DNA from: Streptomyces djakartensis
GTDB lineage: Bacteria; Actinomycetota; Actinomycetes; Streptomycetales; Streptomycetaceae
Length of the DNA stretch: 64,000 nucleotides
Direction: 5' to 3'
NCBI RefSeq assembly: GCF_014651075.1
Contig: NZ_BMWE01000003.1
Location: 372,001-436,000, forward strand
Position 1 is the stretch's first letter, and the number at the start of each line of letters is the position of its first letter. Positions 42,977 to 51,484 of this stretch are shown here, piece after piece. The notes beneath the pieces were generated by a model. The model was not told where the DNA came from. It saw nothing but the letters and a program-made list of their open reading frames with translations, and made no database searches. The position numbers and the translations under genes were made by a program.

Positions 42977-44608
42977 TCAAGGCGTCTGGGTGGGCTTGGT
43001 CAGCGCCGGTACGGGCTCGGGCTCCGCCGGCTCCGGCTCCTGATCCGCCGGCTCGGGGCCGCCTTCCGCCGGTTCCGGCACCGTCGCTTCGTCCGCCGGC
43101 GCCGTGCGGGGCGGGAGGAGGTCCAGCACCGCCTGGCGGTGGGCGTCCGTGGTCGCGTCGTCGTAGGGGTGAGGGGTGGCGGGGACCTGGAGACGGTGGA
43201 CCGGGCCGGTGCCCAGGCGGGCGTAGCCGCGACCGGGCGGGACCTCGTCGACGGGGGTGGTGTGCGGGGGTGCGCCCAGGACGGACTCGAGCAGCCCGGC
43301 CGTCGCCGGACCGAGGACGACGCGGGCGCGCGTGTGGTGCAGCACCGGTTCGCTGAGGGTCTCCATGCTGTCCAGCTGGTCGGCCACCACCACCGTCACG
43401 TTCGCCAGGCGGCCGTGCCGCAGGGGGACCTGGAGAAGGGACTGGGGGTCCTTGCGGTCGTCCGCGGCGGCCAGGTGGGTGAACGCCGACGGGCGGTCCA
43501 GCAGGATCCAGAGCGGGCGCCTGGTGTCGTCGGGCGGCGGGTGCCCCGCCTGGTGGGCGCGGTTGATGGCGATCAGGCGGCGCTCGGTCTCGTGCGCGGC
43601 CCACTCCAGGCTCGCCAGTACCCCTGCGAGCCCGCACTCGACGGCCAGGACGCCGTCCCGTCCGGTCAGGCAGGCGTACTCGCCGGTGCCGCCACCGTCG
43701 GCGATCACCACGTCGCCGTGCCGGAGCGCCTGCAGGGCGACGGACCGCAGCAGCGTGGACGTGCCGCTGCCGGGCCGGCCGAGGGCGAGCAGGTGGGGCT
43801 CGGTGGAGCGCGGGCCCGTGCGCCAGAGGACCGGATGAACGTCCCGTCGCTGTTCTCCGCAGACCACGGGCAGCGTGCGCCGGACCCGGGTCCGGTCGGT
43901 GAAGCCGAGGACGATCTCGCCGGGAGCCGTGACGAAGCGCTGGGCGGCGATGTCGGCGGCGAGCGGCATGAGCACACGGACCGTCAACTGGTTGTCCTCC
44001 TCGTCCCACGTGAAGTGGTACTCGCGGCCACGGCCCGACTTGGCGGCGAGGAGGTGTTCGATCCGGGCCCGGGCGTCGGCCTCGCCGTCGGCGAAGTACG
44101 GCGGGTAGCGCACCACCAGGTGCGAGATCCGGGCGCCGCCGTCGAACGCGTAGGTGGGAAAGGCCTTGTCCCACGCGCCGCCGTGCGCGTACAGCGGATC
44201 GGGGTCCTCGGCGGTGGAGAAGTAGGGCACGAGCGCCTCGTAGAGCGACGTCAGGCGCTGGGACTGCGACTCGTCGGGCCCGTCGGGTGCCGTCGCGGCG
44301 CGGTCCCTGCCCTGCCAGGCCGCCGAAGCGGTCAGCGTGATGGCCGCGAGCAGGGGTCCGTACGGCACCAGCGCCACGACCAGGATCACGGAGGCCGCCA
44401 GGAACAGCAGCGCCCCCCGCCTCTCCTTCGGGGTCTGCGCCCATCTGCGCCGCCCGGCCGCCGCCAGCCGGCGCAGACCCCGCGTGATCGTGATCAGCGG
44501 ATGGAGCACATCCGTGGCGCTGTCGGCGGCCGTCCGGGCCAGCTCCCGGCTCCGGGCGAACTGCGCGCCGCCGTTGCTCAGAATGCGGGGGAGGGGGCGC
44601 CGGGTCAC
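42977..44608 (-). CDS. FtsK-like membrane-anchored protein with degenerate Walker A
   Basis: A 543-residue protein starting at GTG (complement of 44606-44608; VTRRPLPRILSNGG). An N-terminal cytoplasmic part is followed by two hydrophobic helices (about residues 66-96; GALLFLAASVILVVALVPYG, PLLAAITLTASAAW). The rest resembles an FtsK/TraB-like motor domain. The P-loop region LALGRPGSGTSTLLRSVAL (about 275-293) has Thr where the catalytic Lys of GxxGxGK(S/T) is expected. A Walker B-like PLWILLDRP follows. The C-terminal 60 residues are Pro/Glu/Ala-rich. It may bind but not hydrolyse ATP. A 64-residue membrane protein is encoded 52 bp upstream on the same strand. Confidence 0.7.
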   Translation of the reverse strand: MTRRPLPRILSNGGAQFARSRELARTAADSATDVLHPLITITRGLRRLAAAGRRRWAQTPKERRGALLFLAASVILVVALVPYGPLLAAITLTASAAWQGRDRAATAPDGPDESQSQRLTSLYEALVPYFSTAEDPDPLYAHGGAWDKAFPTYAFDGGARISHLVVRYPPYFADGEADARARIEHLLAAKSGRGREYHFTWDEEDNQLTVRVLMPLAADIAAQRFVTAPGEIVLGFTDRTRVRRTLPVVCGEQRRDVHPVLWRTGPRSTEPHLLALGRPGSGTSTLLRSVALQALRHGDVVIADGGGTGEYACLTGRDGVLAVECGLAGVLASLEWAAHETERRLIAINRAHQAGHPPPDDTRRPLWILLDRPSAFTHLAAADDRKDPQSLLQVPLRHGRLANVTVVVADQLDSMETLSEPVLHHTRARVVLGPATAGLLESVLGAPPHTTPVDEVPPGRGYARLGTGPVHRLQVPATPHPYDDATTDAHRQAVLDLLPPRTAPADEATVPEPAEGGPEPADQEPEPAEPEPVPALTKPTQTP

Positions 44609-44660
44609 TGCTGCCTCCACTGGGTACCTACGGTCGGGACGCGTACGAGGCTCGGGGCCG

Positions 44661-44855
44661 TCAGAACTTGATTCCGCCCAGGAGGCTCGCCAGGCTCTCG
44701 CCACCCGCCTTGATGCTCGGCGCGATGGCCGTGCTGGCCAGATAGAAGCCGAAGAGCATCGTCACCACGGCGTGCGACGCCTTCAGGCCGTCCTTGCGGA
44801 AGAAGATGAAGACGACGATGCCGAGCAGGACCACGCCTGAGATGGACAGAATCAT
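44661..44855 (-). CDS. Small two-helix membrane protein
   Basis: A 64-residue protein starting at the complement of 44853-44855. It has an N-terminal membrane helix (MILSISGVVLLGIVVFIFF), a short charged loop RKDGLKASH, a second hydrophobic helix (AVVTMLFGFYLASTAIAPSI) and a short tail ending GIKF. It is encoded just upstream of the FtsK-like gene on the same strand, so the two probably form a membrane complex. A similar small-membrane-protein plus FtsK-like pair is recalled from other Streptomyces loci. No function is known. Confidence 0.75.
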   Translation of the reverse strand: MILSISGVVLLGIVVFIFFRKDGLKASHAVVTMLFGFYLASTAIAPSIKAGGESLASLLGGIKF

Positions 44856-44948
44856 GTGGGTTCTCCTGGTTCGCGGGGACAGTCACCATGAGTACTTCCA
44901 GGCTCACAGGATGTATCCATACGATAAAAGGTGCAACTGGGTATGAAT

Positions 44949-44969
44949 CCGACCATTCAGGTTGGTCGG
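44949..44969. promoter_or_regulatory. Interrupted palindrome in the divergent region before the ankyrin gene
   Basis: ccgacca (44949-44955), a 7-nt spacer, and tggtcgg (44963-44969) form a perfect inverted repeat in a locally AT-rich stretch (44890-45000) between the small membrane protein and ankyrin genes. A second palindrome, caggcg-tacg-cgcctg, lies at 45061-45076. Both could be regulator sites or hairpins. Confidence 0.4.
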
Positions 44970-45108
44970 TGATCCGTGGTGATCTTTACCTCGGGCACAT
45001 CGGGTCATGTACGGCGCGAGCCAGTACCCTGGCGATTCACTCGTACGGCTGCCCCACTCGCAGGCGTACGCGCCTGACGTGACGTGCAGTGGAGAGGCGG
45101 TCCGGCCG

Positions 45109-45501
45109 ATGACCGAAGTCCCCGACCCCGAGGTCGTGGAGCTGGCGACCAAGATCTTCGATCTGGCCCGGCGGGGGGAGACCGAGGCGCTCGTGGCGTA
45201 CGTCGACGCGGGTGTTCCGGCCGATCTCACCAACGACCGCGGCGACTCGCTCGTGATGCTCGCCGCCTACCACGGCCACTCCGGCGCGGTGCGGGCCCTG
45301 CTCGCCCGCGGCGCCGAGGCCGACCGGGTGAACGACCGGGGCCAGACCCCGCTCGCCGGAGCGGCCTTCAAGGGTGAGACCGAAGTGGTCAGAGCCCTCC
45401 TCGAGGGCGGCGCCGACCCGTCCGCCGGCACTCCCTCGGCCGTCGACACGGCCCGGATGTTCGGCCGGACGGAACTGCTGGAACTGTTCGGCGAGCACTG
45501 A
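45109..45501 (+). CDS. Ankyrin-repeat protein
   Basis: A 130-residue soluble protein starting at ATG 45109 (MTEVPDPEVVELATKIFDLA). Three ankyrin repeats are visible: GDSLVMLAAYHGHSGAVRAL, GQTPLAGAAFKGETEVVRAL and a diverged third one ending in RMFGRTELLELFGEH. It is a protein-interaction module; short stand-alone ankyrin proteins are common in Streptomyces and partners are unknown. An in-frame ATG at 45007 was rejected because it starts within the palindromic upstream region. Confidence 0.87.
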   Translation: MTEVPDPEVVELATKIFDLARRGETEALVAYVDAGVPADLTNDRGDSLVMLAAYHGHSGAVRALLARGAEADRVNDRGQTPLAGAAFKGETEVVRALLEGGADPSAGTPSAVDTARMFGRTELLELFGEH

Positions 45502-45696
45502 ACAGGCCAGTCTGACCTGAAACGACGACGAAAACGGGGGAGGCGGTACAAGGCCGCCGAAATTTCGGTCGCGGCAGACGGAAGTGCCGGGTCATCATGA
45601 CGACGTGGTTCACGGACGTGATGGCTGGGCAGGTAGTGCCGCACCGCGCGGACCGTGACGCGGTCCGCAAGGGCCACCGACGAGAGGCAGAGGAAG

Positions 45697-45756
45697 ATGG
45701 TCTACAGCAAGCAGGAAACGGCGGGCGCCCCGACGTGTTGTCACGCGGCCAGGTAG
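45697..45756 (+). CDS. Leader-peptide-like small ORF ending in Cys-Cys-His-Ala-Ala-Arg
   Basis: Nineteen codons (MVYSKQETAGAPTCCHAAR) with a good ribosome-binding site (gaggaag immediately before the ATG). It ends 46 nt before the HEAT-like gene. Two consecutive TGT cysteine codons are unusual here because Streptomyces strongly prefers TGC. Small upstream ORFs with CCH-type or Cys-rich ends are recalled as putative leader peptides in Streptomyces; translation through them could sense cysteine or tRNA-Cys. A hairpin (gcggacc 45648-45654 / ggtccgc 45662-45668) lies just upstream. Confidence 0.55.
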   Translation: MVYSKQETAGAPTCCHAAR

Positions 45757-45802
45757 TTACACGTCCCCGGTCGCGTCGACGCTTGATGTGAGGCTGTTTC
45801 CC

Positions 45803-47221
45803 ATGTTCGATCCGGTCATAGCGCCCAGCGGCACGCTGCTCGGCCTGCTCCAGCGGGGCCGCGGCGACGGCACGCTGCACGCGCTCACCGCCCCGCGCTC
45901 CGAGGCGCTCGCGGCGTTGAACCACTGCGTACTGCGCGATCCCCGCCACGACTGGCAGCTGGAGAACCGCTCCCTCTACTACGCCCGCCTCTACCTCGAT
46001 CTGAACGGCGAGCTGGACGCGGTCGAATCCCATCTCTTCAGTGCCGAGGACGTCCTCGGCACCGACGAGTCACGCACCGGGCTCGCGCTCGCCGTCCTCG
46101 GGCACCTCGCCTCCTACGGCAGGCGGGACGCGCTCGAACTGCTGCGCAGGTACGCCGCCCACGGCTCCAACTGGGCCTGGGCCCTCGACGAACTCGCCCT
46201 CCGGGACGACGACGCCGGCCTGCGTGCCCTCGCCGCACCCGTCCTCGCGCGGTTCCCGGCCGATCCCGAGGGAGACGCCGAACTGGCCGCCGCCGTCCGG
46301 GACGCCTTCGAGCCCCGGCCGTGGCGGCTGTGGGCCGAGGACCCGCGCGAATCCGTCGCCACCCGCGTGCGGGCCGCCCACGAGGCGGGCTGCTTCGACC
46401 GCTGGCAGCGGCAGATGCGGCCGCCCGGGCCTCGCCCCGGGTGGAGCGTGAGCGCCGTCTTCGAGTGGGCCCAGCAGGGCCTGGAACGGGGGGCGGCCCT
46501 CCATGTCCCGGCCGCCCGCTGCCTCACGGCCGTGGCGGGGCCCGAGGACCGGGCCGAGATCGTGCAGGCGGCGAAGGACGGCACCGAGGGAGCCCGGTGT
46601 ACGGCTCTGCGCTACCTGGCCGACGGCGGCGATCCCGACGCCCTCGACCTGATCGAGGGCGCCGTGGCCACCGGCTCGACGGTCGTCGTGGAGGCCGCCG
46701 TCGACGCCTTCGAGCGGATGCGGAGCCTTGCCGCCGTGGACCGGGCGCGGGGCTGGGCACACCGGCCCGACGAGCTCGGTGCCGCCGCCGGACGCGTCCT
46801 GGCCTGCCGGGGCGGAACGCACGACCGGGACCTGGTCCTCGCGGCTCTGCGGGAGGCGGTGCGCGGCGAGGGCCCCGACGCACAGACGCTGTGGACCCTG
46901 GTCGACGGCGCCGGACGGCTCGGCATCGCCTGTGCCGCACCCGTGCTCCGGCACATCTACCGCGAGACCGCCTCCTCCCACCTGCGCGGCCGGGCCGCTC
47001 GCGCCCTCGCCGCCACCGACCCCTCCTTCGCCACCGGCTTCGCCGTCGAGTGCCTGTGGGACTGCGAGGAGTCCACCCGAGAGGTCGCCGCCCGGCATGC
47101 CGAGACCGGTGACGCCCGGGTCGTCGAGCGGCTGCGCCGGCTCGCCGCCGACCCGGCCGAGGAGGCCGAGGTCCAGACGGCCGTACGCAGCCGGATCGGT
47201 CCGGAGGAGACCGCTGTGTGA
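45803..47221 (+). CDS. HEAT-repeat-like protein
   Basis: A 472-residue, mostly helical, soluble protein starting at ATG 45803 (MFDPVIAPSGTLLGLLQRGR). A GTG at 45788 would add five residues. Repeated helix pairs with the HEAT-like pattern are visible, for example RDALELLRRYAAHGSNWAWA, GARCTALRYLADGGDPDALD and SHLRGRAARALAATDPSFAT. No catalytic motif or membrane segment was found. Such proteins act as scaffolds; partners are unknown. The upstream 19-codon ORF may control its translation. Confidence 0.8.
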   Translation: MFDPVIAPSGTLLGLLQRGRGDGTLHALTAPRSEALAALNHCVLRDPRHDWQLENRSLYYARLYLDLNGELDAVESHLFSAEDVLGTDESRTGLALAVLGHLASYGRRDALELLRRYAAHGSNWAWALDELALRDDDAGLRALAAPVLARFPADPEGDAELAAAVRDAFEPRPWRLWAEDPRESVATRVRAAHEAGCFDRWQRQMRPPGPRPGWSVSAVFEWAQQGLERGAALHVPAARCLTAVAGPEDRAEIVQAAKDGTEGARCTALRYLADGGDPDALDLIEGAVATGSTVVVEAAVDAFERMRSLAAVDRARGWAHRPDELGAAAGRVLACRGGTHDRDLVLAALREAVRGEGPDAQTLWTLVDGAGRLGIACAAPVLRHIYRETASSHLRGRAARALAATDPSFATGFAVECLWDCEESTREVAARHAETGDARVVERLRRLAADPAEEAEVQTAVRSRIGPEETAV

Positions 47222-47407
47222 CCCCCTCCGCAGCAGATCGGCGGGGCAGCGTCAGGCCGCCCGGGTGAACGTGGGATGACTCGCGGGTCAGGAGGGCATG
47301 GACACCGCCTGACCTGCGCGGGTGCACCTCAGAACGCTCATGGGACGTTCCCCGCCCGGAAAGATCGACGTTGACGCGGCCACGTCCGGTACGGCGACAA
47401 CACCGGT

Positions 47408-48535
47408 ATGCGTGTCGTCATCGTGACCGAATCCTTTCCCCCCGATGTGAACGGCGTCGCCCACTGCGCGCTCCAGACCGCCCGGCACCTCGTCGATCGC
47501 GGTCACGCCCCCGTCGTCGTCGCCCCGGCCCCGGCGCCCGGGAACAAGCCCGACGCCGATGTGCCGTGCCCCGTCGTCCACGTCCCCTCCCTCCCGCTCC
47601 CCGGCTACCCCCAGGTCCGTGTCGCCCTCCCCAGCCGCCGCCTGACCGCCACCCTCGTCGAGCACCGTGCCGACGTCGTCCACCTCGCCAGTCCCTTCGT
47701 CCTCGGTGTGCGCGGCATGGCCGCCGCCGCCCGCCTCGGCGTTCCGGCCGTCGCCGTCTACCAGACCGACCTGGCCGGATACGCCCGCACGTACATGGGC
47801 GCCGGAGAAGCCGCCGCCTGGCGACGCATCCGCTCGGTCCACGGTGCCGCCGACCTCACCCTCGCCCCGTCCACCGCGGCCCTGCGCGACCTGGAGACAC
47901 ACGGGGTGCCCCGGGTCGCGCTGTGGCCGCGCGGCGTGGACGCCGAACGGTTCCGGCCCGACCGCCGCGACGAGGCCCTGCGGCGGGAACTCGCCCCGAA
48001 CGGCGAGCTGATCGTCGGCTACGTCGGCCGGCTCGCCCCCGAGAAGCAGGTCGAACTCCTCGCCGGTGCGTGCGCTCTGGAGGGCGTCCGGGTCGTGGTC
48101 GTCGGCGACGGCCCGAGCCGGCCCGGCCTGGAGCAGGCGCTGCCCGGGGCGGTCTTCCTGGGCCGCCGTACCGGTGACGACCTGGCCCGGGTCTTCGCCT
48201 CGCTGGACGTCTTCGCGCACACCGGCCCCTTCGAGACCTTCTGCCAGACGGTGCAGGAGGCCATGGCCAGTGGCCTGCCTGTGGTGGCGCCCGCCGCGGG
48301 GGGACCGCTGGACCTGATCACCCACGGACACACCGGGCTGCTCGTGCCGCCGCGCGACGCCACCGCCGTGACGGACGCGGTGCGGGCCCTGGCCGCCGAC
48401 CCCGCGCTGCGGGCCGCCTTCGGCGCCGCCGGGCGGGCCGCGGTGCGGGGCCGCACCTGGGCGGCCGTCGGGGACCGGCTGATAGGGCACTACGCGAACG
48501 TGCTCGCCGGGCGCCGGACGGCGGTGGCGGCATGA
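47408..48535 (+). CDS. Glycosyltransferase family 4 protein (mannosyltransferase-like)
   Basis: A 375-residue GT-B enzyme. The N-terminal domain begins MRVVIVTESFPPDVNGVAHC, the typical start of actinobacterial alpha-mannosyltransferases. The C-terminal nucleotide-sugar domain shows IVGYVGRLAPEKQVELLAGA and the E-x7-E motif in FETFCQTVQEAMASGLPVVA. GDP-mannose is the likely donor and a lipid or glycan acceptor is likely, by analogy with mycobacterial PimB/MgtA-type enzymes. It overlaps the next glycosyltransferase gene by 4 nt, and the third gene of the unit is an SGNH hydrolase. Confidence 0.88.
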   Translation: MRVVIVTESFPPDVNGVAHCALQTARHLVDRGHAPVVVAPAPAPGNKPDADVPCPVVHVPSLPLPGYPQVRVALPSRRLTATLVEHRADVVHLASPFVLGVRGMAAAARLGVPAVAVYQTDLAGYARTYMGAGEAAAWRRIRSVHGAADLTLAPSTAALRDLETHGVPRVALWPRGVDAERFRPDRRDEALRRELAPNGELIVGYVGRLAPEKQVELLAGACALEGVRVVVVGDGPSRPGLEQALPGAVFLGRRTGDDLARVFASLDVFAHTGPFETFCQTVQEAMASGLPVVAPAAGGPLDLITHGHTGLLVPPRDATAVTDAVRALAADPALRAAFGAAGRAAVRGRTWAAVGDRLIGHYANVLAGRRTAVAA

Positions 48536-49710
48536 ACACGGGCAACCAGAGCAACCGGTCGCTGCGGATCGTCCGGCTGGCCAACTTCGTCGCGCCCGCC
48601 TCCGGCGGTCTGCGCACGGCACTGCGCGAACTCGGCAAGGGCTACAAGGCGGCGGGGCACGAACCCGTTCTCGTGATCCCGGGCGAGCGTTTCGCAGACC
48701 GCGAGACCGAACAGGGGCGGGTGATCACCCTCCCCGGGCCGCTGCTGCCCGGCACCGGCGGCTACCGCGTCCTCGCCGACCGGCGGCGGGTGAGCCGGCT
48801 CTTGGAGGAGCTCGCCCCGGACCGGCTCGAGGTGTCCGACCGTACGACCCTGAGGTGGACCGGCAAGTGGGCCCGTCGGGCGCGCGTCCCGGCCGTGATG
48901 GTGTCCCACGAGACCGCCGACGGCGTACTGCGCACCTGGGGCCTGCCCGACGGGGCCGCCCGGCGTGCCGCCGACGCCCTCAACGTCCGTACGGCCCACA
49001 CGTACGCGCGCGTGGTGTGCACCACCGAGTTCGCCGAGCGGGAGTTCGTGCGGATCGGAGCCCGCAACGTCGTCCGGGCCCCGCTGGGCGTCGACCTGGT
49101 GCGGCGGCACCCCGCCCTGCGCGACCCGGAGGTACGCGCGCGCCACGCCCGTGGGGACGAGACGCTGCTGGTGATGTGCTCGCGGCTGTCCGTGGAGAAG
49201 CGGCCCGGCACGGCGCTCGACGCCCTGGAGGTGCTGCGCCGGCGCGGACGGCGGGCGGTGCTGGTGGTGGCCGGGGACGGCCCCCTGCGCGCCCGGCTGG
49301 AACAGCGGGCCCGCGAGAGGGCGCTGCCGGTCACCTTCCTCGGCCATGTCTCCGACCGTGGACTGCTCGGCGCGCTCCAGGCGTCCGCAGACGTGGCCCT
49401 GGCGCCGGGACCCGCCGAGACCTTCGGGCTCGCCGCCCTGGAGGCCATGGCGTGCGGTACGCCCGTCGTGGCGAGCGCGTCGTCCGCGCTGCCCGAGGTG
49501 ATCGGCTCGGCCGGGGCCGTCGCGGCGGACCACGGGGAGTCCTTCGCGGATGCCGTGGACCTGCTGCTGCGCCGGCCGCGGCGGTACCGCCGCGAGGCCG
49601 CACGCGGGCGTGCCGAGTGCTTCGGGTGGAACGCGGCGGTGGACGCCTTCCTCGCCGCGCACGACGCGGCCGCAGCCGTGCGCCCGTTCGTGCCCGGAGG
49701 CGCGGCATGA
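48532..49710 (+). CDS. Glycosyltransferase family 4 protein (second)
   Basis: A 392-residue GT-B enzyme from ATG 48532, coupled to the first glycosyltransferase gene. The N-terminal part (LRIVRLANFVAPASGGLRTA) and C-terminal part (LLVMCSRLSVEKRPGTALDA, the FLGHVSDRGLLGALQASADV segment, and AETFGLAALEAMACGTPVVA with the E-x7-E motif) define the family. It probably acts after or with the first enzyme on the same glycan or glycolipid. No membrane segment is present. Confidence 0.88.
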   Translation: MNTGNQSNRSLRIVRLANFVAPASGGLRTALRELGKGYKAAGHEPVLVIPGERFADRETEQGRVITLPGPLLPGTGGYRVLADRRRVSRLLEELAPDRLEVSDRTTLRWTGKWARRARVPAVMVSHETADGVLRTWGLPDGAARRAADALNVRTAHTYARVVCTTEFAEREFVRIGARNVVRAPLGVDLVRRHPALRDPEVRARHARGDETLLVMCSRLSVEKRPGTALDALEVLRRRGRRAVLVVAGDGPLRARLEQRARERALPVTFLGHVSDRGLLGALQASADVALAPGPAETFGLAALEAMACGTPVVASASSALPEVIGSAGAVAADHGESFADAVDLLLRRPRRYRREAARGRAECFGWNAAVDAFLAAHDAAAAVRPFVPGGAA

Positions 49711-50609
49711 GACCGCGGAGCCTCGCCGGCCCCCGGGGGGTCGCGGGACCTTTGAGGTTCGTGGCCCTCGGCGACTCGCTGACCGAGGGTGTGGGCGACC
49801 CGGCCGGCGACGGGGCGTGGCGCGGCTGGGCCGCGCTGCTGGCCCGCGGCCTCGCGGAGGAACCCGTCACCGACGGGTCCGGCGGCTTCACGAACCTCGC
49901 GGTGAGCGGGGCGCAGACCCGGGAAGTGCTGGAGCGGCAGCTTCCTGTGGCGCTGGGGCTGCGGCCCGATCTCGTGTCCGTCGTCGTCGGCGTCAACGAC
50001 ACCCTGCGCCGCACCTTCGACATCCAGGCCGTCGCCGCCCGGCTCGACCAGGTGTACGCGGCCCTCACCGAGCAGGGCGCGGTCCTGCTCACCGCCTGCC
50101 TGCCGGACCCGGGCACGATGCTCGGGCTGCCCGGGGCGCTGGGCCGTCCGCTGGCCCGGCGGCAGCGGGCCGTGAACACGGTGGTGCACGTCCTGTCCGA
50201 CCGGTACGGAGCCCTGCATCTGCACGCCTGTGAGGGCGACTGGATCACGGACCGGTCCATGTGGAGCGCGGACCGCCTGCACCCGGGGGAGCGGGGGCAC
50301 CGGCAGCTGGCCCTGCGCTTCCACGCGCTGCTCGCCGAGCACGGGCTCGTGACGGGGCGCGCGCCCTCGCCCGAGCCGGAGTTCCCCGTCCCCACCAGGT
50401 CGGCGAGCCTGTGGTGGCTGGCCACGGCAGGCACCGGCTGGGTGGCTCGCCGGTGCACCGACCTGCTGCCGCAGTTGCTGACACTCGCCGCCGACGAGCT
50501 CCGGCATCGTGCCCGCGGCACCAGCGCCCGCCTCGATCTGCGGGCGTCCGCGGCGGTGTCGGCCGCCCTCGCGGCGCTGTCGGTGGCCGAGCGGCCCGAC
50601 GCGGCATGA
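49707..50609 (+). CDS. SGNH/GDSL-type hydrolase
   Basis: A 300-residue hydrolase from ATG 49707 (ATGA overlap with the glycosyltransferase). SGNH blocks: block I with the nucleophile Ser in FVALGDSLTEGVG, the Gly in NLAVSGAQTREVL, the Asn in VVVGVNDTLRRTF, and the Asp/His pair in WSADRLHPGERGH. There is no signal peptide. The C-terminal 80 residues after the catalytic domain are extra and partly hydrophobic (SLWWLATAGTGWVARRCTDL). It may deacylate or acylate the product of the two glycosyltransferases. Confidence 0.87.
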   Translation: MRPRSLAGPRGVAGPLRFVALGDSLTEGVGDPAGDGAWRGWAALLARGLAEEPVTDGSGGFTNLAVSGAQTREVLERQLPVALGLRPDLVSVVVGVNDTLRRTFDIQAVAARLDQVYAALTEQGAVLLTACLPDPGTMLGLPGALGRPLARRQRAVNTVVHVLSDRYGALHLHACEGDWITDRSMWSADRLHPGERGHRQLALRFHALLAEHGLVTGRAPSPEPEFPVPTRSASLWWLATAGTGWVARRCTDLLPQLLTLAADELRHRARGTSARLDLRASAAVSAALAALSVAERPDAA

Positions 50610-50614
50610 CCGGT

Positions 50615-51484
50615 TCAGCGGCGACGTACCGCCACGAAGCGGACCGGCGTTCCGGGAACCGCCTGGGCGGCGGCCGCGAGGTCGGCCGTGTGGACCACCG
50701 CGATCACCGGGTAGCCCCCGGTGGTCGGGTGGTCGGCCAGGAACACCACCGGCCTGCCGTCGGGCGGGACCTGGACCGCGCCCAGCACCACTCCCTCGCT
50801 GGGGAGTTCCCCGGGCCGTGCCCGCTCCAGAGCGGGGCCGTCCGTGCGCAGTCCGATGCGGTTGCTCGCGGGGGACACGCGGTAGGAGCGTGACACGAAG
50901 GCCCGCAAGGCCTCCCGCGTGAACCAGTCGTCGCGCGGGCCGAGCGTCACCCGCAGGACCAGTTCGGCAGGCGGCGCCGGCTGCGGGGCGGCGTCCACCC
51001 GCGCGGGCGCGCCCGTCGGCCGGCCCAGGGGCAGCACCGTGCCGTCCGCGAGCGGCGCCGGGCCCAGACCCGACAGCAGGTCCGTGGAGCGGCTGCCGAG
51101 CACGGGCTCGACGGCGATGCCCCCGGAGATCCCGACGTAGGCGCGTACCCCCGACACCGCCGGACCGACGTCCAGCAGCGCGCCGGCGGGCACGCGCACC
51201 GGCGCCCCCCACGCGACGGGCCGTCCGTCCACCGTGACCCGGCAGGGAGCGCCCGCCACCGCCACGGTGACGGTCGAGCGAGGCCGCACGGCACAGCCGC
51301 TGAGGGTCGTCTCCAGGACGGCCGCCCCGTGCGGGTTGCCGGTCAGCCGGTTGACGAGGTCCGCGGCGGGCCTATCCAGTGCCCCGGAGCGGGGCACGCC
51401 GAGGTGGGCGTGCCCGGGGCGGCCGAGGTCCTGCACGGTGGTCAGGGCACCGGCCCGTACGACGGCGAGTGCGCGGTCCGTCAT
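50615..51484 (-). CDS. pxpC: 5-oxoprolinase subunit C (biotin-dependent carboxyltransferase-like)
   Basis: A 289-residue protein starting at the complement of 51482-51484 (MTDRALAVVRAGALTTVQDL). The KipA/allophanate hydrolase subunit 2 hallmarks are TTVQDLGRPGHAHLGVPRSG at the N-terminus, ISGGIAVEPVLGSRSTDLLSG, and SNRIGLRTDGPALERARPGE then PSEGVVLGAVQVPPDGRPVV. PxpC with PxpB and PxpA uses ATP to open 5-oxoproline to glutamate. It overlaps pxpB by 4 nt. Confidence 0.93.
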   Translation of the reverse strand: MTDRALAVVRAGALTTVQDLGRPGHAHLGVPRSGALDRPAADLVNRLTGNPHGAAVLETTLSGCAVRPRSTVTVAVAGAPCRVTVDGRPVAWGAPVRVPAGALLDVGPAVSGVRAYVGISGGIAVEPVLGSRSTDLLSGLGPAPLADGTVLPLGRPTGAPARVDAAPQPAPPAELVLRVTLGPRDDWFTREALRAFVSRSYRVSPASNRIGLRTDGPALERARPGELPSEGVVLGAVQVPPDGRPVVFLADHPTTGGYPVIAVVHTADLAAAAQAVPGTPVRFVAVRRR

